Shown here piece after piece: positions 20,291 to 30,000 of a DNA stretch of 54,469 bases; position 1 is the stretch's first letter; each line of letters begins with the position of its first letter. This DNA comes from Candidatus Kaiserbacteria bacterium (GTDB lineage: Bacteria > Patescibacteriota > Minisyncoccia > Phycocordibacterales > JABAAK01): NCBI GenBank assembly GCA_028820405.1, contig JAPPJI010000002.1, positions 1 to 54,469 on the forward strand, read 5' to 3'. Made by a program: the position numbers and the translations under genes. The notes beneath the pieces are model-generated. The model saw only the letters and a program-made list of their open reading frames with translations. It was not told the origin of the DNA and did no database searches.

Positions 20291-20326
20291 AAAAACTCCC
20301 CTTGGAAATATATTACCAAGGGGAGT
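20291..20326 (-). terminator. intrinsic terminator
   Basis: ACTCCCCTTGG-N10-CCAAGGGGAGT followed by TTTTT on the minus strand. Confidence 0.85.
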
Positions 20327-20331
20327 CACGC

Positions 20332-20721
20332 CTAGTTCTTGTCTGAACTGGTTGCTGTAGATATAACCCTGGTTATCAATCGAGGAAAGATCCACAGGGC
20401 AACCACATGAAGGAACGGGGATATCATACTGACAAGGAAAATCTTAGAGAGGACTTTCTCTTGCTCTGTGGGATTATCCTCATAGGTAGAGGATGTTATG
20501 ATATCGATAGTTCTGTCAATTTCCTCAACAAGAGTAACCGCCAAGACAAACTGATGCGCCATAAGAGGAAGCCACACAAACAGCAGTGCACGGCGGAAAG
20601 TTTTTGCCATTTTCTCTTCTATCGGCCCATTACTTGATGCCAAAATTGAGAAAAAAGCAACAGCAATTGCCAAAGTAACATACAGTGGCATGGGTGCATA
20701 TGGCAAATCTAGCAGATCCAC
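20332..20721 (-). CDS. hypothetical membrane protein
   Basis: 129-aa ORF with TM helices followed by a terminator. Confidence 0.6.
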   Translation of the reverse strand: MDLLDLPYAPMPLYVTLAIAVAFFSILASSNGPIEEKMAKTFRRALLFVWLPLMAHQFVLAVTLVEEIDRTIDIITSSTYEDNPTEQEKVLSKIFLVSMISPFLHVVALWIFPRLITRVISTATSSDKN

Positions 20722-20764
20722 TTCCTTATTCCTCCCTGTTTTTAAAGGTGGTCATCGATTGAGA

Positions 20765-20935
20765 TTACCCCTCTTCTTCGGTTTTTGCCCCACCCCAATC
20801 CCAAAAACGAAGATAGGGCTGGCGGAAAAAAGGTTTGTGAGGATCTCCCTTCACGATATCAATAGCTACGAGGATAGTAACACCACCTCCAATAACTATA
20901 AAGGTGTAATAAATGACGGAACCCCAAAATGACAT
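20765..20935 (-). CDS. small membrane protein (56 aa; MSFWGSVIYYTFIVIGGGVTILVAIDIVKGDPHKPFFRQPYLRFWDWGGAKTEEEG)
   Basis: read directly on the minus strand; AAGGAGGTG upstream of ATG; below the ORF-track cutoff. Confidence 0.6.
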   Translation of the reverse strand: MSFWGSVIYYTFIVIGGGVTILVAIDIVKGDPHKPFFRQPYLRFWDWGGAKTEEEG

Positions 20936-21329
20936 GAGGCACCTCCTTCGTCAGGTTAAGTGTGGTAGACAGGAATGAACATACTCAAAACATCATACAA
21001 TTTTCCATGATTTCCATCAAGTTACTTACTGCCATGATCGTGAGGAGAGCGATAACAATTGCTGACATGGCATACGTCTGACCCGGTGCATAAGACACCT
21101 CCCCTACCTCTCCCTCTTATTCAAAATCCTCCATTCTTTTTTCTATAATTTGAACAAGATTTCCGCAAGCATCATCAAAAACAGCCGCTACTATAGCATT
21201 CTCTATTCGTGCTGGTTCCGTGGTGAACACAGTACCGATCGATGCAAGATGCTTATATTCTTTGGTAATGTAATGCTTAATATAACACTTTTTCAGCCCC
21301 CCACCTTTTCACCACCAATTGTGGAAAAG

Positions 21330-21358
21330 TGGACAAAATTAATATTTTATTATATAAT
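21330..21358 (+). promoter_or_regulatory. sigma70-like promoter
   Basis: TGGACA-17 nt-TATAAT. Confidence 0.7.
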
Positions 21359-21399
21359 AACACCATACTGATCATTACCCTATTCAAGGAGACTCCAAA

Positions 21400-21627
21400 A
21401 TGAAGGACTCAATTGCCTTACTACTTATTTTCTTCGTGTGCGGGCGGTTCCTCCTGTGGACCCTCACGTACGACGAATGGGCCGACGCAGGAAAGAACAT
21501 TCGTACATTCCTGTTTTGCCCTGCCACAGTTACGGGTCAGAAGACCCAAATGGTTGAAACGGTGATCTTCGCGATCGCTGTCGTGGCACTGTCAGTAGCT
21601 GAGGAACTTGGCTACTGGTCTCTGTAA
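21400..21627 (+). CDS. small membrane protein
   Basis: 75-aa ORF, AAGGAG upstream, own promoter and terminator. Confidence 0.65.
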   Translation: MKDSIALLLIFFVCGRFLLWTLTYDEWADAGKNIRTFLFCPATVTGQKTQMVETVIFAIAVVALSVAEELGYWSL

Positions 21628-21632
21628 TCACA

Positions 21633-21669
21633 AACCCGGACATCCTTACGGTGTCCGGGTTATTTTTTT
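21633..21669 (+). terminator. intrinsic terminator
   Basis: AACCCGGACA-loop-TGTCCGGGTT followed by ATTTTTTT. Confidence 0.85.
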
Positions 21670-21705
21670 AACAGAATAGTAGGGTTGTGTAATATACTGC
21701 TAACA

Positions 21706-21779
21706 CTCCTCGTAGCTCAGTCGGATAGAGCAACTCCCTTCTAAGGAGGAGGTCGCAGGTTCGAATCCTGCCGAGGAGG
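21706..21779 (+). tRNA. tRNA-Arg(TCT)
   Basis: acceptor CTCCTCG/CGAGGAG; anticodon loop TTCTAAG. Confidence 0.88.
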
Positions 21780-21856
21780 CTTTGATACTTGGTGTGTGTC
21801 ACCTCTTACGATAAGTGGTTATATCTGTGTAATTTTATGGATATAGTACTGATCCA

Positions 21857-22771
21857 TCATCTGTTCCCAATAACCGCTTTTTGTATATATGCAAGTTCGT
21901 TATGATTTTCTACAATTTTTACTGCGGTGGTGTTCTCTAATGTGTGCATCATTGCGTGGTGAACAGAAAGAACTGCGTCTTGAAGTATTTGATTGTCCTC
22001 TAACAAACCAATTGTCAGCCCTATTTCGACACACCTCTTGCGAGAAAGGTGGCGTGTGTGGGATAAACTGACTGAATGATCTCCGATTTCTTTTATTATT
22101 TCTCTAACTTTTTTATCCCTCTCTTCTCTATCCTCAATACCAGAGAGCATGCGATCAGAAAGTCTTTCACGAACAATAGATTCTGCCCAATTCATAGCTT
22201 TTTTACACTCACCAATAAGGGTCGGTGTATACTTTGCTATTATTGGTTGCCAAACAAAGACTTTATTTTGATCAGATTTAATCTCTTTATACGCCTGTTC
22301 AAATTCTTCCAAAACACCGTGTGCGGCAACATGCCCGTAAGATGTCATAAATTGTGGGTCAATCGGTCCGAGACTTGAGTGCTTACCCATTAGTATTTCA
22401 TTTGCTGCACACGCAATCATGGTCCCGCCTGACATCGCCAACTGGGGAACAACTACACGTATATCATCAAACATTGTTATCAGATAATCAATAATTGACT
22501 CGGTCGCCGCTATGTCACCACCCGGTGTATGTAATAACAGATCAAGACCAATCTTACGATCAAGTCCACGAATGGTCGTCATGAAAGCGTTTTTATCAAG
22601 ATCATTGATTCCAAGATTCGACGCACCCTGCTTCTGCAGCCAGCCACTGTAATAAGCGATAACATTTCTCCCGGTGTTTTTATGTAAGAACTTTAAGTGT
22701 TTCCTACGAACAGTATCAAAATTACCGCCACTGTTTTGTATTTCGACTAAGATTTCTGACCAGTCTGCCAT
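21857..22771 (-). CDS. SDH-family Clp-fold serine protease (SppA/ClpP-like)
   Basis: LLLHTPGGDIAATESIIDYL, VPQLAMSGGTMIACAANEILMGKHSSLGPIDPQ. Confidence 0.88.
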   Translation of the reverse strand: MADWSEILVEIQNSGGNFDTVRRKHLKFLHKNTGRNVIAYYSGWLQKQGASNLGINDLDKNAFMTTIRGLDRKIGLDLLLHTPGGDIAATESIIDYLITMFDDIRVVVPQLAMSGGTMIACAANEILMGKHSSLGPIDPQFMTSYGHVAAHGVLEEFEQAYKEIKSDQNKVFVWQPIIAKYTPTLIGECKKAMNWAESIVRERLSDRMLSGIEDREERDKKVREIIKEIGDHSVSLSHTRHLSRKRCVEIGLTIGLLEDNQILQDAVLSVHHAMMHTLENTTAVKIVENHNELAYIQKAVIGNR

Positions 22772-22956
22772 GCTGATACTGTAACAAGCCTGCCACTTCC
22801 CTTTGAAGAGTTATCGGTGGTTATCCAATCAGAAGTAATATCACGATCTGAGGTTGGAGCTGGGATAAAATTCCCCCTTCGGTCCATTTTCTCAAAAAAG
22901 TCTTCAATTTCTTTCTGAGAAATCTCATTTTGTTTTTGCGGAGACTTTTTTACCAT
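22747..22956 (-). CDS. small hydrophilic protein coupled to the SDH-family protease
   Basis: MVKKSPQKQNEISQKEIEDFFEKMDRRGNF...; overlaps the protease start by about 25 nt. Confidence 0.6.
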   Translation of the reverse strand: MVKKSPQKQNEISQKEIEDFFEKMDRRGNFIPAPTSDRDITSDWITTDNSSKGSGRLVTVSAWQTGQKS

Positions 22957-23090
22957 ATGCAAAGTATATACTACAGTAGAGCACTTTGGGACAACCCCTC
23001 CTGCCAAGATTAGCAAGATGTTAAAAACCTCACTCGACGTCACATATTCTATGTATAGTGCAAGTGTTTACGTAGGTAAACATATGTCAT

Positions 23091-23450
23091 ATGTATATTT
23101 CAAATAAAACATTAGGAATTCTATTATTCATTACTGCAATTCTTGTGACATGGAACTGGAGCATCGCACTCGTACCGAACGAAATCCTCTGGATCGTTGT
23201 TAACGTACTGTTTGTTGCCTTCCCCATCTTCTACCTCATCAATTGCAGCTGTTCAAGCGATAAGCCTTCGGAGAAAAATGTTGACCCATTCTTCTTCTCA
23301 GCACTCATTTTGATCGCTGTTGGTACTATCTACCAACTTCTCAGCGGAAACTTCGGTGCTGTTGGCGATGTTCTTTGGAGCTACCTTCACGGCTTTAGCG
23401 TACTACTCTACGCGTTTCTCGCCGGAAAGATGCTCGGTTCAAGGAAATAA
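23091..23450 (+). CDS. hypothetical membrane protein
   Basis: 119-aa polytopic ORF. Confidence 0.6.
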   Translation: MYISNKTLGILLFITAILVTWNWSIALVPNEILWIVVNVLFVAFPIFYLINCSCSSDKPSEKNVDPFFFSALILIAVGTIYQLLSGNFGAVGDVLWSYLHGFSVLLYAFLAGKMLGSRK

Positions 23451-23459
23451 TCCTTCAAC

Positions 23460-24047
23460 ATGGACACATACGAGCCAAAGACATTCTCTGTTCCTGCCAT
23501 TGACGGCATATCAGAGAAAACCATCACGACACATCTTGGCTTGTATGAAGGGTATGTCACCAATCTCAATGCACACTACAAACAACTTGAAGTACTTGGG
23601 ACTGGTGGCGACCCTCTTGTCACCTCCGCCATCAGACGCCGCATTCAATTTGAACTCAGCGGGGTGATAAATCATGAGCAGTATTTCGGAGCCCTTGAGC
23701 ACGGTTCGTCAGATTGCACTGACGGATCTTCTTTTCATACCGCCGTATCGAAACAGTTCGGATCATTTGAATCATTTATTAATCACATCAAGGCAGTCGG
23801 CACATCAATGCGTGGTATCGGCTGGATCATCGCCGTCTATGACAGTAGCCGGTCAACGGTACACACTCTCTGGGTCACCGATCACGAGCTAAGCAATGTC
23901 AATCTTCCCGCATTCCTTGCCGTTGATATGTGGGAACACTCGTACATGATTGACTACGCCCCGAAGGATAAAGGAAAGTACCTTGACGCATACCTTGCGG
24001 CAGTCAACTGGAAATTTGTTGAAGAGCGATTTGCATCTATTCAGTAG
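23460..24047 (+). CDS. Fe/Mn-type superoxide dismutase, divergent
   Basis: NHEQYFGAL, GIGWIIAVYD, LAVDMWEHSYMIDY. Confidence 0.85.
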   Translation: MDTYEPKTFSVPAIDGISEKTITTHLGLYEGYVTNLNAHYKQLEVLGTGGDPLVTSAIRRRIQFELSGVINHEQYFGALEHGSSDCTDGSSFHTAVSKQFGSFESFINHIKAVGTSMRGIGWIIAVYDSSRSTVHTLWVTDHELSNVNLPAFLAVDMWEHSYMIDYAPKDKGKYLDAYLAAVNWKFVEERFASIQ

Positions 24048-24695
24048 CTACGAGGCAGGAAAGATGGTTGTAGCCGGTGTTTCGAGAGCACGAACACTCG
24101 TCAGTTTTGTTTTTTTCAAGTACATGTCGACGAGAGAAAATCCGACCGCATGAATTGTGTGGGACGGTATTCCTTCCTCTCTGCTCCCGCGAAACCATTT
24201 CTCATATGAAACATCCTTTGCCGCATCATGTCGCATTGCCTGAAGAAAGGTTTGCACTTCTTCCTCGTGAAGGTGCGTATAGTATGGTTTTGGTTTCCGC
24301 CGCGTCATTTCACAGACAAAGTGTGCGGACAGTCCTTCCCCGATCACCTCTTCCCGCAATCCGCAGTCTGCGTCAAGATTCATACACCGAACACGTGCTG
24401 TCGCATAGAGACCGTTGTATAGGTGTTCGGTAAGGTTTGCTGTAATTTCTTTTTTTCCCGCACGACTAAGTGCATCCAGGTTAACAAAAACATAAAATGA
24501 GGATTCATCACAGAGAAATGACTGGAATATCTCACCCGGTTGCACCTTATGGGCATTTGCGGAAAACAGAATTGCACACTCTTCCATACTGAGCACATCC
24601 TGCATAGCCTTATACACCCCCTCAACGACCGACTCTATATACACCCGGTCTTTCTCCGATATCCCGCTGTCTTGCAGAACATGCACAACATACAT
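24048..24695 (-). CDS. hypothetical protein, weak DUF2268-like (putative Zn-protease fold) resemblance
   Basis: 215-aa ORF; LTEHLYNGLY...EEVIGEGLSAHFVCEM. Confidence 0.55.
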   Translation of the reverse strand: MYVVHVLQDSGISEKDRVYIESVVEGVYKAMQDVLSMEECAILFSANAHKVQPGEIFQSFLCDESSFYVFVNLDALSRAGKKEITANLTEHLYNGLYATARVRCMNLDADCGLREEVIGEGLSAHFVCEMTRRKPKPYYTHLHEEEVQTFLQAMRHDAAKDVSYEKWFRGSREEGIPSHTIHAVGFSLVDMYLKKTKLTSVRALETPATTIFPAS

Positions 24696-24740
24696 TGCAG
24701 GTCATCATACACGAGATCACTGCCCTAACCAAAAACCTCT

Positions 24741-27017
24741 CTACTGGTTTTCCGTACCACCATCTTTTTGAGCAGAGTTGTTGTTAGATGACTCATCAGT
24801 ACCCTGACTATCTTCTTCAGGTTCTTCAGATTCTTCCGCCGGTTTCTCTGCCGTATTGTCCGAGCCTCCTGTGTCACCAGACGGTGCTGAAGAGTCGTTC
24901 TGTTCCTGTTCTTTTCCTGCACTCTCATTGGCTGATTCAGATTTCTTGGATTCCTCCTCGGATTTCTCTGTTGCACTGCCTGACTCTTCCGTGTCGCCAG
25001 AAGGTGTTGGGGGGCTGTCTTGACCCTCCTTCTCTTGTTCTGGCTTTGCACCTTCTTCACTGACCGGCTTTGACTTCTCCTTATCAGCACCCTGCCCGCC
25101 CCCTGCAGATTCTTCCGCTGTATTGCTTGAGGTATCTGTACTTTCACCACCTTTTTGTTGATTAGACCCCTTTCCTTTCTCTGACTCAGGCTGTTCTCTG
25201 TCGGTGTTTTGATTGCCTGTTCCGTCAGCACCTTCTCCCTCAACAAAAGATGTTTCATTATTGATATCCTTAAACTCCGCAGTGAAGGCACTTGCGTTGG
25301 CTTCTTTCATAGCGTTATAGATTGTTTCCGCTTCCTTCTCTTGCTGCTCAATCACACGCTTAACAGCCTCGGGGTTATCAAGATTTTTAGCCCTGTTGAG
25401 AGATCCTCTCACACTCTTCAGTCCTCCCTGCCAACCCCCCTTACCGTATTGAGGAGGAAGATTCGCCCTGTTCAGAGTGCCTCCCGTGTTTTTATAGTAC
25501 TCCGCCATCTGCTCTACCGCATGAATTTTTGAAAGCAGGACACTGACAGAATCTTTCGTTTGCTTGAGATCTTCTTTCCTCCGGTCTTCAAATACCTCCT
25601 GAACCGGTCTCCCTTCATATATCGCTTTGGAAAAATCCCGAGTGTCCTTGATAACCTGTGCGGATCCTCTTGCGGTTCTCGCAGATGTATCGGCAACTGT
25701 TTTTGCAACTTCTGTCGTCCTGCTCCCCAGGTCCCCAACCTTGTTCAAAACCTTAAACCCTGCAGTTTTCAGTGTCCCTGAACCGGGAGACGGAGCAGCG
25801 GAGCTCAGCCTGCTCAAACCGGACTCCAGCCGAGACCCCAACGTGCCCGATCCGGACCGGAGAGACGGCAAAAGGGACTTCGTTACCCCCTTTGCAACAT
25901 TCAGGGTTTTCTTTGTCACCGGTGCACCGGCTTTGTACACATACGTGTTTTTCGCCATTGCATACACTTTGAAAAAACCATAGATGAGAAGACTGTTCGC
26001 AATGGTGGTCCCGACCAACATCTTTACGACACCCGGGTCAGTGCTCCCCGACGATCCGGAAGCGGAAGCAACGCTATTAATAAGTGCTTCATTCACACCG
26101 CTGCTCTCCATCACTGATCGGAATACCGCTTCATAGATATAAATGATGATTGCAAGACCAAAGATGATGATAATGGGAACAATGGTTATGTGAGAAAACC
26201 GATTCAGCCACTCACTATACCCACGGGCAATAAAGGAACCGGGCGAGCTTGAACCCATCCCTGACTTTTTTACAAAAAACCCGAGAAACGCTATCGGAGA
26301 AGTGAGGATGAGGACAATGGCAAAAAGAAACCGTTCGATGAGGAGGAGGGAGAAAGCGAGAAAACCGACAGAAAGGAAGGTATATACGATCATCTTTGAG
26401 AAAGAGTAGAGGAGGGGAAAAGCATTTTGTGTTGAAAGCGAAGAGAGACCGATGGCCAGGTTGATCTCCTCCTCAAAAACATCCATTTTTGCAAACGTAT
26501 TCGCGTCAAACACCTGATCACCAAAGATGATGAGGATGACATGCGAAAGGTCAACCAGAAAGAAGGCGATAAATCCGCTGAAGTTCACAAAAACAGCGGC
26601 GCCGACGAGTGCGAGAAGGGTCTTGGTCCGATTAATACCGAAAGCACTTTCAGAAAGTATCGTCAGGATTGATGAGAAGATGAAGAGGATGACAATGACG
26701 ATGTTCACCAGATCACGAAAAATTCCCCAGATTCCGCTCAAACCGGAAAACGGTCCGTCACTTGACCAATACGAACCGAAATCAATGATGGTAAAGTTAA
26801 AGGTTGAGAGGAAAATCGTCCGGCAAATATCAAATAGCGGATTCAGGATGGAGTCGGCAAACCAGCCAAACAGCTTGCCGGCAACCTCAAACATTGTTTC
26901 AGTGAAATCATCCGAAGCACTTTGTGCCCAAACGTCAGTTGTTGCGGTAAAAAGAACAATACCGAGCAGTGCTATTGAGAGGAGGAGAGGCCAATGCTTC
27001 CCGATAAAACGCATCAT
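24741..27017 (-). CDS. TrbL/VirB6-like polytopic membrane protein with long acidic Ser/Glu/Pro-rich tail
   Basis: about six to eight TM segments in the N-terminal half, signal peptide, low-complexity C-terminus. Confidence 0.7.
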   Translation of the reverse strand: MMRFIGKHWPLLLSIALLGIVLFTATTDVWAQSASDDFTETMFEVAGKLFGWFADSILNPLFDICRTIFLSTFNFTIIDFGSYWSSDGPFSGLSGIWGIFRDLVNIVIVILFIFSSILTILSESAFGINRTKTLLALVGAAVFVNFSGFIAFFLVDLSHVILIIFGDQVFDANTFAKMDVFEEEINLAIGLSSLSTQNAFPLLYSFSKMIVYTFLSVGFLAFSLLLIERFLFAIVLILTSPIAFLGFFVKKSGMGSSSPGSFIARGYSEWLNRFSHITIVPIIIIFGLAIIIYIYEAVFRSVMESSGVNEALINSVASASGSSGSTDPGVVKMLVGTTIANSLLIYGFFKVYAMAKNTYVYKAGAPVTKKTLNVAKGVTKSLLPSLRSGSGTLGSRLESGLSRLSSAAPSPGSGTLKTAGFKVLNKVGDLGSRTTEVAKTVADTSARTARGSAQVIKDTRDFSKAIYEGRPVQEVFEDRRKEDLKQTKDSVSVLLSKIHAVEQMAEYYKNTGGTLNRANLPPQYGKGGWQGGLKSVRGSLNRAKNLDNPEAVKRVIEQQEKEAETIYNAMKEANASAFTAEFKDINNETSFVEGEGADGTGNQNTDREQPESEKGKGSNQQKGGESTDTSSNTAEESAGGGQGADKEKSKPVSEEGAKPEQEKEGQDSPPTPSGDTEESGSATEKSEEESKKSESANESAGKEQEQNDSSAPSGDTGGSDNTAEKPAEESEEPEEDSQGTDESSNNNSAQKDGGTENQ

Positions 27018-27058
27018 ATACCACCTTAGTATACCACCCGAGCTTTCCTAACAGCACG

Positions 27059-30000
27059 CTACGGACGGTACTCATGATTACATTCTTCGGTAACTTTTGC
27101 GACGGTTCTTTGCTTTTGCATCTCTTCTACACAGTTACGCAATATTGCGGCGTTGCGGTAGTACTGGAACTCCTCCTTGTCTTTCCGATACTTCTCATAC
27201 TTTGCCGCAGCAGCTTCATGATCGCCGACCAATTCGTCAAACTTGTTACCGAGGTAGAAGCTGACACTTGTTCCCTCCGTACCTACCGCAGGAGGCGGAA
27301 CAATGGTGAAGATGTCTTCTATCCGCTTCTGCTCAGAACTGCTGTCAGTGGCAGGAAGTTCGACTATCTTTGGATTTTCCGTACTTGAGTAGAGAAAACG
27401 GACAAGATTTTTAATGTCCAGTGCAGTCTGCACCAGAACACGATCAATGTATTCTCCGAATTCTTTAACGGTACATCCGATTGAGGTGTACCGGAGCACG
27501 GACCCTTGTGTGGAGAACGTATATCTCTCACCTCCGGCAGCCGGCACATCACAGCCGTGACCCGGTACGAGATATCTGGTGTAGCCCCTGTTTCCTTCGC
27601 TCACAAGAACCGGGGCCTCTCCTGTTTCAAGGAGCCGGTACGCCGTTGCAGAGACGCTTTCGTCAAATCCGTCCCGACATATTTCCTGATCATCTTCAAA
27701 CACCTTACTACAGTCACCTGCCAGCTTGTTATCATAGTCACCAAGAATTGACAGGTCGTGATTCTCCGCAACGTGGAGATGGAACTTTACCGTATCTTCA
27801 TACATACGACGGTACGCATTGATTCGGGACCGTAAACTACGCAGATACCTTCTCTCAGCTGACCCTGCAAAAGATCCTTCCCGCACATCGTCATACCAAA
27901 CATACTCTGTTTGATCACCTCGTTGACGCAGTCTCCATCCGTTGATAATGCTGTTTCGTATAAACTGATCGAGGCCTGATGCACTTCCGATCGACCGATC
28001 GTTAGCCACATCAACACCTTTCACCGTTGAGATAAATGCATGCAGACTTCCTGAACCGCCGGTCCCCAATTTAATTTTCAGATCACCTATTTGCCTCGGA
28101 TCCCTCGGATTAAACCAATCAAAAGCAGATCTGTTCGTCTGAATCTGCGTGTTGTCAGCAATTATGTTGTCGTCCAGGTATTGAAGGATCAGGTACGCAT
28201 CACGAACTACTATCTGTGCTTTTGCTAATTGATAGTACGGGCTTAAGAAGGTGTCTTTGGACGTGCTCACCTGTTCCGGAGTGAACAGTTCATCGTTTAT
28301 ACCGGCAAAGTTTCTCAGGCTCGCCACATAACCTGCATCTCTGAGTTCTGATCGTGTTGCGTGATGTATGCCGACCATTGAATTGTACTCACCGAGCCCG
28401 TTCTGCACCTTTTTAACAAGACCGACGATGGTGTTTTTGAAGATGGCGGAAAAGAGCTCTCCGAATTCATCAATCTGGTTCACGCCGTCAAGATTTCTGT
28501 TGTCATTTCTTCGTATTTGCTCATTGATGTCATCAGCATTCGCCAACTTTTCAATACACAACTCTTTGTCCTCAACGTTATTCTCTTCCTCACACTCCTT
28601 CCATATGTTAACCGTGTTGTCATCATTCCCTTTGCCGACTTTTTCATCCAACTCCTCTTTAGCATCCCTTACCTCATCCTCGAGCATACCCTCAACACTC
28701 GCCACGGTCGGTGCATTAGCGCCTTTCACTGCTTCAGAAACAGCTTCTTCTTCAGCCTTTTCGGTTGAACGATCCCTGCGGCGCTCGCCGGGAAATCCGA
28801 GGTGACTACTGAGGTCAAAGTATGCGGTTCTTCCCCGACGATCAAACCCGTAGTCATCACGGGCATCACGACTGATTCTGAAAACGGGAGGGGTGATTCT
28901 GAGCACCGTCTGCACATACATACCGTCAATCGGTATGGGAGACCGCCTGCAAAGAGAGGTAAAATGATCGGGATCGGAACCTCCTCCGACCTCCACGGCA
29001 GAGAATCCGACCTCTTTTTCAAGAAGAACTGATGCGTGTGAACCCTGCTCGGGGTTGAAACGATGACTCCACTCCCTGCTGTCTGTAGACAGCACTTCAC
29101 TGCCTGAGAGTGCGTCACCGACCGCAACAGTAGCACACCACCGACTGCTATCAAACGCGGTGAGACAGTCCTCTATACGCTGACAACCCCAACCGGACAC
29201 CCCTCGCAACTTGTCAGCAATAGACGGATCCGCAAGGGTCCTGCCGCCCACATGATGTTTCAAATAGAGGCGAAGGACGACAGCAAACCCCGTACTGCTG
29301 TTTTCTAAGTTATAGAGCGGCCGCTCTGCAACGACGGAATGGATTGTCGTATCCGCAGCCCATTGAGGCAATTGATTCTCTATTTCGTCAAGAGAATATG
29401 AGAGACGATTTCCTTGTGACGGATTCCATGCAAGATTTGGCTCATCTCGCACCGCCTTTCTTGAAATAAAGACAGACCAGTCACCTGCGGCAAGATCATC
29501 AACGGTCACTACACTCGCACTATCAGAACTCACCGGAGACACGGCCTCAACAAATGCTATTGCCTCCCGTCGTGCTTTCTCCAAGTCAATAGTATACGTA
29601 GAACCCGGATCCGTTATGTACAAATCCCGTTCTCTCACCAAACCAACAGAGAGAATCTCTGTTTTCTTCAAAACATCGGTCGGGTCTTCAATAAACCCTT
29701 CCACTTTGTTATAGATACCGGTTACATTCTTTAACGCCTGAGACCCGGTACATCGAGGCGGTCTCCTTTTAATATTGCGGTACTTGAGGTAGAGGTGTTG
29801 TGATATATCTATGTTAAAACCATTGACATCACACAGGAATCCGAGGTTGTTTCTGTCGATAATTCTTCCCGTTGCGTCATCAAGCAAATCTTTCAAATAG
29901 CGCTCCTTGTTGGTAAAGAATGGATTTTTCCCGTTAAAACCACTGAGAGCATATTCGGAATAATCCGCCGCCATCTTTGCCGCTATATCAAACGCAATTT

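Noticed and set aside
26527-27051. Long plus-strand ORF antisense to the TrbL-like gene (also 2556-3080, 13873-14616, 40072-40770, 43470-44552 and others)
   Set aside because: Shadow ORFs opposite or out of frame with strongly supported genes; composition shows no real protein features.
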